64,000 nucleotides of DNA, taken from assembly GCA_030267565.1 (NCBI GenBank), contig BRXU01000020.1, forward strand, positions 2,497,501 to 2,561,500, in the 5' to 3' direction. Origin of the DNA: Pleodorina starrii. Taxonomy: Eukaryota > Chlorophyta > Chlorophyceae > Chlamydomonadales > Volvocaceae. Each line of letters begins with the position of its first letter. The stretch's first letter is position 1. The translations under genes and the position numbers were made by a program. This document shows positions 1 through 12,487 of the stretch, piece after piece. A model generated the notes under the pieces. That model saw only the letters and a list, made by a program, of their open reading frames with translations. It ran no database searches and was not told the origin of the DNA.

Positions 1-390
1 CACCCCCACCCCCACCCCCACCCCCACCCCCACCCCCACCCCCACCCCCACCCCCACCCCCACCCCCACCCCCACCCCCACCCCCACCCCCACCCCCACC
101 CCCACCCCCACCCCCACCCCCACCCCCACCCCCACCCCCACCCCCACCCCCACCCCCACCCCCACCCCCACCCCCACCCCCACCCCCACCCCCACCCCCA
201 CCCCCACCCCCACCCCCACCCCCACCCCCACCCCCACCCCCACCACCGCCCCCACCCCCACCGCCACCCCCACCTCCACCACCACCACCCCCACCCCCCC
301 CACCACCACCACCTCCGCCCCCACCGCCGCCACCTCATCCCCCACCGCCACCCCCACCACCACCCCCACCCCCACCACCCCCACAGCTCC
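1..390. repeat. C-rich hexamer satellite (CACCCC)n
   Basis: The first 245 bases are an uninterrupted tandem run of CACCCC. It then decays over about 145 bases into CCACCA/CCGCCA variants. The array is cut by the window start, so its real length is unknown. It is not the C-strand of the local telomere repeat (CCCTAAAA), so I treat it as a simple satellite. Confidence 0.97.
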
Positions 391-1186
391 GGGAGGAGAC
401 GGACGGCCTCCGAATGAGGCTGGGCGGGGAGGTGAAGCGGCTCCACGGCCTCCTGCACATGAACCGCATCCCCTTTTGAAGGCGGGCGGGCGGGTGCACA
501 TTCCGCCGGTTCCGGGGGCCACAGCCGGCGGCGGCCATCGTGTAGGCGTGGTGGTTTTTGTGTACTAGTCGTGCCCGCGCAGGAGCTTCTTATGGGCTGG
601 CATGTCCACACGCGCACCTGGACGCACAAAGGTGCATGCCGCATGCACGTGCACGTGCACACGCGACCGGTTTTTTATTCTTTACGAGGACTGGGTCGAC
701 GCAGCTCATCGCAAATGTTTGCAGTTCCGTTTGTGCTGTTGGGCGGTTGCGGCCAACAGATCACGAGTGGGCACCCCCAACCATGCAACAAACAAACACA
801 CAGTACTGGACTGTACTGGACTGTAAAGCGGTTCATTCATGCGCGTGTGCTGCTGTGCTTGACACGGGCTTGTTTCCATGCCATCCTCGGGCGTTAATGA
901 GCGTTGGTAAAGGCTGGTTCCTTGTTCCTTGCTGTGCACCGCCAGCAGCCTAGGAGCCCGCCACCACCCACCAGCCAGGCTGTGGCGGGATAAAGGCGGG
1001 CCAGGGGTGGCCCGGGGTCTTTTTCGCTGCTGCTTCGTGGCGGTGTCCAGGTTCACCCTCTCGCCCTCTCCCTGTCTTGCACGCGCCCGGGCGCCCTGCT
1101 TCCTTTTGGATCTTGTGTAGGGAGCGCACTTGCTGTGGGGGACTGGGCTGCGGGAGTGGCTGCGGCTTGCGATGTCCGGTGGCTCA
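391..1186. other. No recognisable gene
   Basis: Short overlapping open frames exist on both strands but none has splice-consistent coding structure or a recognisable motif. CACGTG-type dinucleotide-rich stretches occur around 600-665. Confidence 0.5.
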
Positions 1187-1250
1187 TCCCATTGTGTCGT
1201 CCCATTGTGTGTCGTCCCATTGTGTCGTCCCATTGTGTCGTCCCATCGTG
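1187..1250. repeat. 13-bp minisatellite (GTCGTCCCATTGT)n
   Basis: About five near-identical units of a 13-bp motif. It lies roughly 700 bp downstream (on the minus strand) of the decayed LINE coding region. It could be the microsatellite-like 3' tail of that element. That link is inference only. Confidence 0.8.
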
Positions 1251-1928
1251 ACCAGTCCGGCGCCGCGGCAGTGATCGTTGGACGCCCAGAGCTGCTGCTG
1301 TGGATGATATAATGACAGCACGACAGCTGCCTCGGGACGTGATCCGAGGTATTGCGGATGGCAGGGAGGTGCTGCACACGGGGCGCCAAGAAGCAGCGGG
1401 GGTGGCTAGTGGCTGGTGGCTGGTGGAGGGCACCTCTTGGGCTTGTGTGGCACTGCACGCACATGCACCCGCCTGCGACAAAGACACAGTGCGGTAAAGA
1501 TGCTGCACCTGTTCACCGCCCATCTGCTTGCTTGTCCATCCCTCATGTCGTCTTCAAGAATTGACGATTACAAGGGGAACCGGTCTTCACACTGGTTGCT
1601 AGCCGTACAGGCTAGACAGCCTGTTTATCCTACCCCAGGGGCACCCGCAGAGGGGCACTAAAAAGCCAGCACGGCCCACCAGCACCAAGCCCACATCGCC
1701 ACCAGGCCCACCAAACCCTAGCCTATGCAAGCATCAGGAACGCTGCTAGATGCAGCATCACCAAACAGCCCAAGCAGAAAAGACGCTACCAGGCCCGTCA
1801 GTTCCGCGCCCACACACACGAGTCGAGTGTGGTCGCTGGAGGCTCACACAGAGCTGACCACGATCGAGTCAAGTGCACACACGGTATGCACACAGAAAAG
1901 TGAGACCCGGGCAAATGCGCAAGGGGAC

Positions 1929-3000
1929 CTACCTCCCGCCGATACCGTCAGGGGGAATCGGGAGGGGGGCCAGTGTCGGGAGGACTGACAAACACAACAC
2001 AGCCCGCCGGTTGGGCCAGGAAGGGGTGGACCGCCGGGACCGTGTCCCGGCATACCGGTATGATCCGTCCGCAAAGGACACGACACGGGCCGAGAAGTCG
2101 GCAACCACCGCAGCACCAATACCGACCAACTGAGCCCGACCAAACAAGGCAGCGGGGGCACCGCCCCGGTACATGTGTTTGCGGCCCCTTTCCAGTGCTG
2201 CCAGGGCTGCCAAAGCCACAACATCCCATACGCAGGGACAAACCCCCGGAGGGGGCGTCATGAGCCACAGGTGAAACCGCTGCAGCACCGAGTCACCCAG
2301 GACCCCCAACACTGCTTCCAGCTCCTCACGCAGGGGTGCGGGCAACAAAGCAGTCCCAGAACAGGTGCCGACGGACCCAGCACCGTCCAGCCTGTGTAAC
2401 CGGTGCACTGCAGGGGCAGCAGGCAACCCTCCCACGACCCGCCTGCCCACGCAACAACGGGAACCCCGCTGATGCCATGCTCCGCCAGACGCCAGAGCGC
2501 CTACTTGTGGTCGTTCTCCCATTGCAGCCACCAGAGGCGGTGCAGGGTGTCACGGAAAGCCGCAAACGCGAGCGGCGGCACCAGGCCCTCATACGCGTCC
2601 GTGAGGAAATTCTCAATGTGCACCTTCAGATCACGGCACTCCTCTGCAAGCTGCAGGTGGGCACCACGCTTGACGGAGGTGCCCAGGACGGGCGTGAACG
2701 GTCCGCCAGCGGGGCACCAGGCTAGTCCCTGCAGTAACGCCGCCCAGGTCTCCTTGGGGGACGGTGCAGCTGCTGCACCGGTCGCGACCTGCCGGGCCGC
2801 CGCCACCCAGCTGACAGGGACGAGGCCCAGAAGGTCGTCCAGCTGGTCCGAGACGGAAGGCCCCGTAGCATCCATCGCAGCGCCAAGCTCCCCGTAGCCC
2901 AGCACGCCCCGCAGGACCAGCTGCCGCAGCTGCATGGTGCAGCGCGGACCAGGCGGGGGGACACGTCCGCAGGCCGGTGACACGCCTCCGACAGGGTGGC
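1929..3000 (-). pseudogene. Decayed L1-like LINE, 3' end of ORF2
   Basis: Three minus-strand frames together read like the region after the reverse transcriptase of a volvocalean L1-type LINE. In order they give LWWLQWENDHK followed by a stop, then ALWRLAEHGISG, then a cysteine/histidine knuckle (CCPCSAPVTQ, followed by RRHLFWDC), then LWLMTPPPGVCPCVWDVV and ALAALERGRKHMYRGG. The order and spacing match the C-terminal zinc knuckle and tail that I recall for this family. The coding path needs at least one in-frame stop (near 2501) and two frame changes (near 2500 and 2330), so the copy is dead. No reverse transcriptase catalytic motif (YADD-like) is present in the window, so it is also 5'-truncated or fragmented. 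An alternative is a short exon of a host gene, which the knuckle makes unlikely. Confidence 0.66.
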
Positions 3001-4370
3001 ACACGCCGGCGCGAGCGCGTCCCAGCAGCGGACAGTGACTCCGAGTGACCCCTCCAGCCCCTCCAGCCCCTCCAACCCCTCCAGCCCCTCCAGCGGGCGA
3101 GGTGCACCCACCGCCCCTGCAGCTCCTATGTGGCGGCACGGTGACCGTTCTGCACCCTCGCAGGTCACCCATGCATGGGCTGTCCACCCTTGCCCGTGTG
3201 TATGTGTGCCATGCAGTACCGCCAGGGCTGGGATCGTGGCGGTTGTCCTTATCCGAGGCAGGCCAGGTGGGCGACAGGAACAATGACAACACCAGCGATG
3301 GGGGCAGCAACGGGCAGCAAGCACCAACACGATCCCTACCCTGGCGGCAGCATCCATCGCAGCGTCCGGCTTCAGAGCACGTGAGGAGCCGACCTCTCCG
3401 ACCCTAAGATCTAATTCCCGGCGTTTTCCAACACCATCAGTGCCAAGGACTTTCTAACGCGAACACCACCTCCCAATCCACTGAACTCCTTGCACACACA
3501 GCCCAACACGGAATCGGGGCATCAACAGATGCCGGTAAGTAGGGGAGAGTTGGTGGGGCAAGGAAGCGTTGCGGGCCTCGAGGCTTGTGCGGATGGAAGA
3601 GACCTGGGTACCGGCTTCAGGCTTGGTCAAGCTTCGCTTTGTAACCTGAAGACCTGAAGATGCATCAGTCAGCCCCTCCCAGGGCGTGACCCTGGCCAGT
3701 GGAGCCTACGTGGAGGCTGTAAAGCACTCCAAGCAGCCCAGAGGGGCAACGGCAATGCAGCACTGAAGCGGTGGGGAGGGGTGCCAGGTCCATCCATGGG
3801 CAAGGGGCCGCCCACCCGTCCGGCCGCCGTGACACGCCGACACGCAGCGCCCGTTTGCCGCTGGCGGCAACGGGTCCGCCCGTCGGCACGTGGACATCCC
3901 CGGGTGCTGCCATCATGGCGGTGCTGCTGTGTCTGCTGCACCGCCCCGCTGCACCAGCACCGATGACTCCCGCGCCTGCCGACCCTCGCCCCTCGGCTCC
4001 AATGCGAGCAGGCGGGCGGGAGCGCATGGTCACACCCACATCCTCATCCACACCCACCACGTCATCCCCAACTCATCAACCCGCCCCGCCCTCGCCCGGG
4101 GCTTAGGGGCTTAGCGTTGGCGAGGAGTGCCGGGCGATGTTGCCCGGGGAGGCCGGGCTGACGCGCTTTGGAGCGGCGGGGCGTGGGGTGGAGCTGAGGA
4201 GCGTGTGGCATGGCATGGCATGGCGTGGCGCGGCGCCGGGCGGATGCACTCACCCGGGGAAGGGGCGGGGGGATGGATCACCGGACACCAAACCGACAGG
4301 GGTGGGGGAAAGACGAGCCGCAGCTTTGCCCCGTGGAGAGAGGTGCAGCGAAGGGACGCCGCGGCTCTGA
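3001..4370. other. Weakly coding or noncoding interval
   Basis: There is a CTCCAGCCC minisatellite at about 3050-3090. A minus-strand frame between about 4060 and 3665 has acidic valine-rich sequence (VGVDEDVGVTMRS) and could be a 3' exon of the gene to its right, but I could not place splice sites in phase. 4200-4245 is rich in GGCATG/GGCGC repeats. Confidence 0.35.
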
Positions 4371-4374
4371 GTGG

Positions 4375-5826
4375 ATGCATCCGCCGCCCCTCGCCGTCCC
4401 CCTCCCGCACTGCCCCCGTGGCTGCCGGCAGCCCCGCCACCAGCTCGTACTGGGCCTTGCGCCCAATGGCCCATTGAGGCCCCCAGCCATAGGTACGCCC
4501 CCCAAACCCAACCGCGGCAGCCCAGCTATGACGGCAAACGGCGACGGCTCCCCAAGACCCAGCCATGCAACCAACCAACCAACCACCCACACCTCCCTCC
4601 CTCCCTCCCTCCGCCGTGGCTCCTCACCCACGCCAATGACGCCCTCGCCGCCCTCCGCCGCCGCTGCCGTGGCCGCCTCCGCCATCACGATCACGCGCGT
4701 CACCTCCACCGCGTCGCGTGGCAGCACCATTGGCGCCTCCGTGGTCTTCCACCCGTCCTCGCCCAGCGGCCGCACCGCCTCGCCCGCGCGGCGACGCCGC
4801 AGCCGATCGCGGTCGGCGGCCATGCGCGATTTGCTGCGCTCGCGGTGCCTCGTGAGGTCCACCTTTGGAACAGCGGAAAGGGACGGCGCGCAGGGGGGAG
4901 GGGGGACGATGTGGGAGTATGAAGCATGGGAAAGGAAAGGAGGGAAGGAACCCTCGAGCGGCAACTTCCTGCGAGGCCTAGCTGTCACTGTCCTGGGCCC
5001 CCGGCGCAGATCTACGGTTGCGGAGACGGCTGCAACCGTAGTGACGGCTCCCCAAGACCCACCCACCCACACACACCCACACCCACACCTCCCTCCCTCC
5101 TGCCTTCCCCAACAGAAAGACCCACCCACGAAACGCCCCCTCCCCTCCCTCCCCATGTCCGCACCTTTCATCCGCCGGCAGCGCCCCGTCAGCACCCTGG
5201 TCCCCCACCGCGCCCTGGTCCTGCCCCTGGTCCTGCCCCTGGCCCCGCACGGCCGTGCTGGCGGGGTTCAGCCTCGCCAGGCGCAGCGGCACCCCGACGC
5301 CGCGCCCCTCCCCGCCCGTCTCCTCGCCCGAGTCCCCCTCCTCCGGATCCATCAGGCGGTTCAGGCGGCGGCGGCGGTCCGATAAGATGCGCACCACCAC
5401 GTCCACATCGATACCCAGCTGGGCAGCCAGACTGGTGATCTGAAGGGGGCGGTGGGAGGGGGAGGGAGTGGAGGCGACGTGGAGGCTCCGCAGCCCTGGG
5501 CACCGGCAGCGATACCGAATGTATGTGTGTGTGTGTGGTGGTGGTGGTGGTGGGGGGGGGGGTGAGCAGCGGCTGCGGAGCTGCGGAGCGAAACGTTTGC
5601 ACCCCGGCAGATACCCCCCTCCTTGCCGTCCTCCTCCTCCCACTTCCCCCACTTCCCTCCCAGGCCCCTGCCCGCACACACGCACACAGACACACAAGCA
5701 CATACACACGCAGACGCAACCACTGCACCGCCGTCATCAGCCGTTGCCCGTACCAGCTGTTGCGGCTGAGAACCTCCGCCAGTTCCTCGCACCGCTGCGG
5801 CAGCGGCCCCAGCGGCCCCAGCCGTG
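4375..5826 (-). CDS. Uncertain multi-exon gene, unknown protein (partial)
   Basis: Several minus-strand blocks look like exons of one gene. One near 5826-5735 reads QRCEELAEVLSRNSW. Another starts at 5439 after a TTCAG acceptor and contains LAAQLGIDVDVVVRILSDR followed by an acidic stretch and Gln/Asp/Gly repeats. A third starts at 4865 after a CCAAAG acceptor and contains RHRERSKSRMAADRDRLRR. A fourth near 4500-4380 reads YGWGPQWAIGRKAQYELV. The second block begins like a helix-turn-helix. The third is a basic, helix-forming stretch. I do not recognise the family. The phases of all junctions cannot be reconciled by eye, so exon limits, start codon and stop are unresolved. It is divergent to the next gene on the plus strand. 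T- and C-rich microsatellites (near 4595, 5080 and 5525-5560) lie in the presumed introns. Confidence 0.4.
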
Positions 5827-6210
5827 AATCCTAACCGAAATCCTAAGACCGGACCGGAAAGGGCGTACCGTACTGTACAAACAACACGTATGAGGAGGCC
5901 TGAAGCCCGGAGTTCCCCACTTACACACCCGTTCCGTCCGCTCAGGACATTTCGCTTTGTACGACGATTTCAGTTGTCCTGTCTTCTTTGTTTCGTTGTT
6001 TGCATTCAACCCCAAGCGTCAAACAGTGGCGCAATTACTAGGCAAGGCCAAATACGTGTCCCGGCATAAGCAATGGCGTAGCCATACACGGCGACTTAAG
6101 GTTACCAATTATGTCTATGGTTGCATAATGCCTCAGTTTCAACAAAATCGCTTGTGTCTTAGCGCACTTTGTAGGCCTAGAACATCTGTTGTCGGAAGCA
6201 GCTTCTTCAG

Positions 6211-7118
6211 CGGGGCGTGGAGGCGCAGCTGCAGCTGGTGCTGCCGGCGACCGCGGCGGCAGGCGCTGCAAAGGTAAGGGCTGGAGGAAGCATGCACGGA
6301 GTGAGCGGGAAGGGCACGTGGGGAGTATCGGTACGGGAGAGGCCTGAAAAGCAGCACGTTCGGATCACTGGATGGTCGGTAATGAGTGGGTCGGAGAGGA
6401 GCACCGAAGGAGTGGGAGTGGGTATGCGACGTATTCGCCACCATTAGGCCGTAATAAGAGAGGCCGGTGTTCAAGAGTGTCTTGCTCTTCAGGCACGGTA
6501 CTTCTGATAAGCAGGGCGCGGTACTCATACTTATGAGGGCGCGGCGGTCCTGTTGATTAAGGCCTAGACGCGCACACACCCGGGCCTCGTGGGATGCATG
6601 GCAGCTAGCGCTGGGAGGGAGTCAGCCAGTCGTTTGAGTCGTCACTCATCGCCTTTATCCCGCCAAGGCGCAGACAGGCAGGGAGCTGCTACGCACAGCT
6701 TCAGCCCCTGAACCCCATTTTGCCCCTCAACCCGCTGACGCCCTGGCCCCCTCGCCCGGTGGTCTCTTACCCCCTGATCCCCGGCCGCCCGGCCTGCCTT
6801 CCACTTGGTTAACGCACCCCCTACAAGGGCCGACAGCGGCGAGCACGGGTCTGCGCAGGCGCCTTCACGGGCGCTGGGGACGACCCGGCAGTGGCCACCG
6901 CCGCCGGGGTGGTGAGGTACCGCCGGGTGATCGCGGAGCAGCTGCGCCGGGTGGCGCCACGGGAGGCGCGCTTCGCGCACACGTTCACAGCACCACAGGG
7001 AAATCACGGCGGCAGCGGCGGTGGCGGCGGCGGCGGCGGGAGGGGCCCTTGGCCCTGTGTGGCGCTGGCAGCGGCGCTGTCCTATACTCCCAAAGTGGCC
7101 TATTTGACACGTCAGTGG
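6211..7118 (+). CDS. Candidate 5' exons of the following gene
   Basis: Two plus-strand blocks have good splice contexts. 6211-6273 lies between TTCTTCAG and AAG/GTAAGG and reads VEAQLQLVLPATAAAGAAK in its best frame. 6859-7118 lies between CTGCGCAG and TGG/GTGAAG. It contains VVRYRRVIAEQLRRVAPREA, followed by a polyglycine run. Both could be 5' exons of the gene whose later exons (7337-11726) join in phase. The phase between these two blocks, and into the 7337 exon, does not work with these exact borders. At least one border is therefore wrong or an exon is missing. The start codon is not identified. Confidence 0.4.
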
Positions 7119-7336
7119 GTGAAGCGCCGTTGTGAATTGGCGGAGTGAATGGGACCGTGGCGACGTGACGGGGGAGGTGTTGTTGGGTGGGCCGTAGGCC
7201 TGGGTTGCACGGGGTGCGAGGGGTGTGGAAGTGCTGTGGATGTGGGTGTTTGTGTGGGTGTGGCTGCGCACGCCTTGCTGACACTGTCCAAACGCCGTCA
7301 TTCCCCCATTTGCACCCAGAACATCAAGTAACTCAG

Positions 7337-10300
7337 CTACGTGTGCCTCCTTTGCCCCACCTCCCTCGGTGTGCACGTGGTTCACCGCGATTGAACGCAG
7401 GTTCTTCGAGGATCTGGATGACGGAGAGGAGGAGCGGGGCTCGCCGCTCTGCAACCGGCCCTCGGGCGGCGGCGGCAACGCCAGCGGCGATGGCATTGGC
7501 GGCGGCAGCGGCAGGGGCATGACGCTGCCGGGCCCCGACCCGCTGGCGGTCGCGGCCGTGGTTGCCTGGGTGATGGGCCGCACGCACATCCGGGGGGACT
7601 GGGAGCCCCGCTTCCTGGCGCAAATGTTCCGGTGGGGAGGGTGCGGATGCGGATGGGGGGTGCGGATGGCGCTGCTGTGTTTGTCCACTTGTGTGGACAT
7701 TAGGGTACATCGATGTCCGCAAAAGTGCTCCTGCCTCCCTAGACACAGGATCGCCTTTGTCCACTTGCTGTTTCCTTATAGCGTCTTGCTGGCTGCAGCT
7801 GCTGCTGCGGCTGGCCACCGCGCTAGCTGCCCTCCCTGCTGGCCGTCTGCTTGCGCGCTTTGTCGCCGGTATCATGCAGGTGCCTGCATGGGTATCGACA
7901 CGACGGGCACGTTGCAGCTGTAGTCAGCGGGGCGCTGCGGTTCCCACGTTTATGCCGTTCCTGCTGACACCTATGGACGTTTCGTTGACCGCTTCTGTCC
8001 GTGACTGACGTTACCTGTGGACGCGGATAATCCTAAAACCCATCACCACACAGGGTGGCACACTGCTGGGAGCTGGTGCCGCTGCAGCTCGAACTGGTGG
8101 CGCGTGCGGCGCCCACGATGCGAGTGGAGCAGCTGCCGGCGGCGCTGGGGCTGTGGGGGGAGCTGCGCAGGCTGGGCGCCCTGGCGGCGCAGGCTGCGGC
8201 TGCGCCCGCTGGCGGAGGTGGACGACGGGAAGGCGATCGGGTGCAGGCCGTCCTGCGGTCCCGGCTGCACAAGTACGTTCTGCGCTGTGCCGTGCCGTGC
8301 CGCGCGTTGCAGTGCATGAGAGCTAGGTGGGGTAGGTGCTGTTTGGGAAGGAAGCCGGCTGCTGCGTGAGAGTGTGCGTGCGGGGGTGTAGTTTGCGGGC
8401 TTCCTCGTTTTTCGTTGGCTCGGCGAATGGTCGCGGTGGCTCGTCATAGTGGCCGCGGATACTCCCGCCGTGTATGTGGCGGCTGGCCGCATGGCGCTTG
8501 TGCATGTGACGGCCACGGAGGCTGTGCGGCTGATCGCGCGGTCGTAGGCCCACCAGGTGTGTGTACAGGCACCTGCTGCCTTCCATACGGTGTGGAAGCC
8601 CGCGCTTGGGAGCCGTGGTTGCGTCTCGAATGCAACCCCCGATGCCTACCGGTCCACATTGGCATGGCGACCGCATCTTCATCCTCCTACGAATCTCGCC
8701 TCCGTGTGCGTCGTACCTCAACCGCGCTAATTGAATTTGAGGCAGTATGCGGCGCTTTTGACCCTCTATCCCTCGGCACCTGCAAGGGGATTGCCATTAC
8801 TACTGCCGCGATGGCCGTTCAGCTCTTCCGCACGGCCACTGTGCACGGCGACGTGCTGCGCTGTCCTGTGCTGTGCTATGCGTGATCCGCTTCCCAGGGC
8901 GGCAGCTGCTTCCTCGTGCCTGGTGCAGCCCGACAACTTGGAGGAGGTCATGGAAGCGGCGCTGCTGGCGGCAGCGGCGGAGGCAGAGGGAGGGGCCGGC
9001 GCCGACGTCTGCCCCTTCGTGGCTCTTCAGGAGGCCTGCGTGCAGCTCGCGGTGAGCCTGCTCGTCGACGGTGACAGCGGCGGCGTCGGCAACGGACGTA
9101 GCGGAAGCGGCGGCTGCAGTGGCGGCGCTGCTGCGGGCCGGGCAGCGACCCGCTTTGCTTGCAGGTCGGTGCGATGCGATCCGGTAGCGCGACGGCGGCG
9201 GCTTGCGTCATGTCAGTGTGGGTTGCGATTGATGGGTCACGGGCTGAAACGGGAACGGCGTTGGTGGGTTGGTTAGGTGCCAGGCTGCGGCCGCGGTGTG
9301 TGGGCAAACTGGCGTTAGTTCATCGATGGGCGGGTGGACACACTAAACACGCAGGGTTTGGTTCACGAGGCACCCTGAGGCGCCATGCCCTCACAAGTGC
9401 GATGGAGCTGCACCCTCACGTGTTCAGGGAAGGTCATGCTGCTGGTGGAGTGTGATCTGGGCAGCGTTGTGTTTGTTTGCATCATCGATCTTTCCACCCG
9501 AGGTTGATTTCCCATCTAGCAGTCAGCGCCGCATTACTTACGTGCCCGTTCGGGCGGGCAGTGCGAAGCGGGGATAGTTCAAGCTTTGAGCTTGGCGGGG
9601 GCGGTTGCGGGCTGTGTGTGCCTCAGCAACGTACGTAAGTGTGCGTGTGCAGGTTCCGCGTGTGGCCGGTGCTGTTCCAGGCCATGCGCTGGTGGCGGCG
9701 GCGGCTGGCCACAAGCCTGCGAGACGGCGGTGAGACACTGGAGGAGCTGCTGTTGCTGTTGCGAGATCTTAAGGTGAGGGTGCGTGTCCAGGACCAGGGC
9801 TAGGGTTCGGGCAAGGGTGAGATAACAAGTGAATGGGACGTGGGTGCTTCTGCACGACCTCCGGATGTGAGAGAGCGTGTATGTGTGTATGTGTGCCCTT
9901 GTGTGTTTTGGGGAATTAAAGAAAGATACCGCAGCGGTGGAGGGAAGGAGGCGACGGTAGCGAACGGACCCAGGACCGTTGTGAGTGGACGTCGGGGAGG
10001 GAGGCTGGATCCCAAAGGAGTCGGGGGCGAGGTAACATGTGAAATGGGGGGTGGGCGCTGCTGAGCGAGAGCTGTGCTGCAGGTGGCGAGGCCCATTTCG
10101 AGCATCTGGACTCTGGAGCCCCAAAAACATCGCTTGAACTGTAATGACCGATGGCCTGGCATTTGGTTGTACTTGCGGCCACTGACGTTACTGGGGACTC
10201 GCCATGTGCAGCATTCCATACCCAGCCAAACCCGCCGCCACCCAAGCATTGCATCGATAACCGCCCAGCACATCGCTCTCTGTGCCCATGCGCTTGCTGC

Positions 10301-11726
10301 CTCAGGATGTCCAGGATGAAGACGGCCGACGGAGGCTGCCGCTGCCGCACCGCAGCGTCTGTGCAGCACCACCTACCGTTGTGCCCGAGGAGGAGCAGGA
10401 GGAGAGTGCCTTTGGCCCAACCCCGGCCAAGCGCCCACGGTTTGAATCGGACGAAGCTGCTGCTACTGCTGCTGCTAGACCTGACAGCTGCTCTGGTAGC
10501 GGCGGCGGCGGCGGTGGCCGTTCTGGGGGAGAGCAGCGGAAGGATAGCAAGGAAAAGGGTGCCTCGGAGGGAGCCTCGGAGCTCACGGGCACCGCGGCTG
10601 CGGTTGGGCTCGCTGGGCAGCTGTGTGGCTACCTGTGGGGGGAGCTGCTGAGGAACGTGAGGCCGCATACCGCGCTGGAGGTGCTGCAGGTGCGTGCATG
10701 GGTGTGTGTGGGGGGGGGGAGGAGGGGCGGGTCGGTAAGAATAACGAAGTTACCACAGCGAAGGAACCGCAGCATTGTCGCCGCCGTTGTCGTTGTCGCC
10801 GTTGCCGTCGCCTTGTCGTTTGGTCAAGTGGTCCAGCGGTGGTCCAAACATACGAACCGCAACGGTGGAATCGCAGCGAAGGAACCGCACTGAAGGGTAT
10901 GTACCGGTAGTTGGATATGCTGCACACACAGTTCGTAGGTGTTTGAGTGATTGCATCCGGCCACATACGGCCGCAGGGATTTGCAAAGGCCACTGCATAC
11001 ATTCTACCCACGCCCGTGCAATCCTCCCTCCTCGTTTCACCAGGCGCTGGTCTCGGGCCCGGACACCACCTGCTGCGAGGTACATCAATTCGTACAGCAG
11101 CAGGCGTACTGCAAGCTCGCGACAATGGCGCCGGCGCAACGGCTGCAATTGCCGCCGTCGTTCCGGACGCCGGGCCACCCGGACTTCGAAGCCTTGCGGG
11201 AGGCGGCCGCAGCCACGGTACGTACGGAATGGATGGCTAAGTTGGGTGCGTAACGAATGGCTGGAGGGTGACTCGGGGCTGACAGCCCGCTGCCCGCCGA
11301 TCTACATGTGCCCGCATGTGTGGATGTGTAAGCGTTCCGATTCTTGCTTTCGACCTGTGCAATCCCTCCTGCTGTTGCGCACAGGACGAGTGTAGCAGCT
11401 ATGAGGAGCGAAGGCCGCTGCCGACCCAGCCACAGCAGCCCGGCCTTCCGGAGGGGGCCACCACCACCACCACCACCACCACCACGGGGGCGGCTGTGGT
11501 GGTTTTGGAGGCGGCGGCGGCACGCCCAGCGGCGCGCCGCCGCCGCCGCTGCCTGAGGTCGTCGCTGCTGCGCTGCGGAGTGGCCAACGGCTCAGTCGCC
11601 AGTGCGATGAGTGGCATCAGGGCAAGCAGGAGCATATTCTGGCGGCGAGGGGCACTAGTGCCGCCCACAGCAGAAGTAAGCAGCAGCAGCAGATGCAGCA
11701 ACAGCAGCAGCGATAAACAGCAGTGA
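7337..11726 (+). CDS. Multi-exon gene, unknown protein (about 600 aa seen)
   Basis: Seven exons join in a single open frame with consistent phases and GT-AG introns: 7337-7631, 8054-8272, 8898-9164, 9653-9773, 10306-10689, 11044-11217 and 11385-11726 (stop). The protein begins in an acidic segment (ERRFFEDLDDGEEERG) and continues through helical leucine/alanine-rich regions (WELVPLQLELVARAAPT, VMEAALLAAAAEAE). A basic aromatic stretch (VLFQAMRWWRRRLATS) follows, then a leucine run (LEELLLLLRDLK). After a low-complexity Ser/Gly/Lys linker with PAKRPRFE, which looks like a nuclear-localisation signal, comes another helical region (QLCGYLWGELLRNVRPHT). The tail has a run of threonines from (ACC)n and an Arg/Ser-rich end. 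Helical repeats plus a basic linker suggest a scaffold-type nuclear protein, but I recognise no domain and assign no function. The coherent phase across six introns is the evidence that it is real. Confidence 0.72.
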
Positions 11727-12487
11727 TGGGGCATCTGGATAGGTACATACGTACGCCCGGGATGTGAAATAAATGCAGACAAAATATCGAATCTACGGGC
11801 GCGATGCGGCGGTACCACGTACCGGTATCATTGGTTATAGAGATGTAGGGACTGTGCACGGCGGGTGGCTGGGTGGTGGGGCGTGCGGAGGAGGCTCACA
11901 CACTACCGTTTGACGTGATGTGAATGATGTACTGCTGGCTGGCAATGGTTAGTTTCGTTCATTTGTAGGTGTTGCCACTTGCCAGACACGCGCACGATGC
12001 ATTTGCAGGGGCTGGGCCCTCGATAGCTGCGGCAGTATCTGTCGCCCCCACGTGGTACGGTGCTGAACTTGGACCAGGTGCCAAACCCTTAAAGTGGCTC
12101 GTAAGCTTGGCGTTCCATAGCTGACCGCACAGCTGTTTGAAGCATCGTGTGACGTGCTTGTGCAGGCCCGCCTTGTGCTGTAGAGTTCGAGTGCTGGCAA
12201 ACACGCATCTTGTACGATGCACATTGATATGTCGAGGTCGTGCGATCGGGCAGGGTGTTGGCGACGTATCGTTCGTGAATCCCAAGTGTGTCTTCGGACG
12301 GACCAGCAGGGATTTGATACAGCGCTGCAGGTCGTTGGCACAGCATTTTTTTAGGCCCAGTCAATTCAGCAGGTATAGTATTGACTTAGCCGGAGAATTG
12401 TAGGAGGTTTCGGTTCCGCTTCGCACGTCTGGCTGAAGCTTGGAGCGTGCCAGCGTCCTCGTGCGGTTGGTACGGCTGCTGAGTCAT
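11727..12487. other. Gene-poor interval after the 11726 stop
   Basis: It should contain the 3' UTR of the upstream gene. Nothing else recognisable: short frames on both strands lack splice structure or motifs. Confidence 0.5.

Noticed and set aside
1..245. Chromosome terminus at the window start
   Set aside because: The repeat is CACCCC, not the C strand CCCTAAAA expected from the TTTTAGGG arrays in this window.
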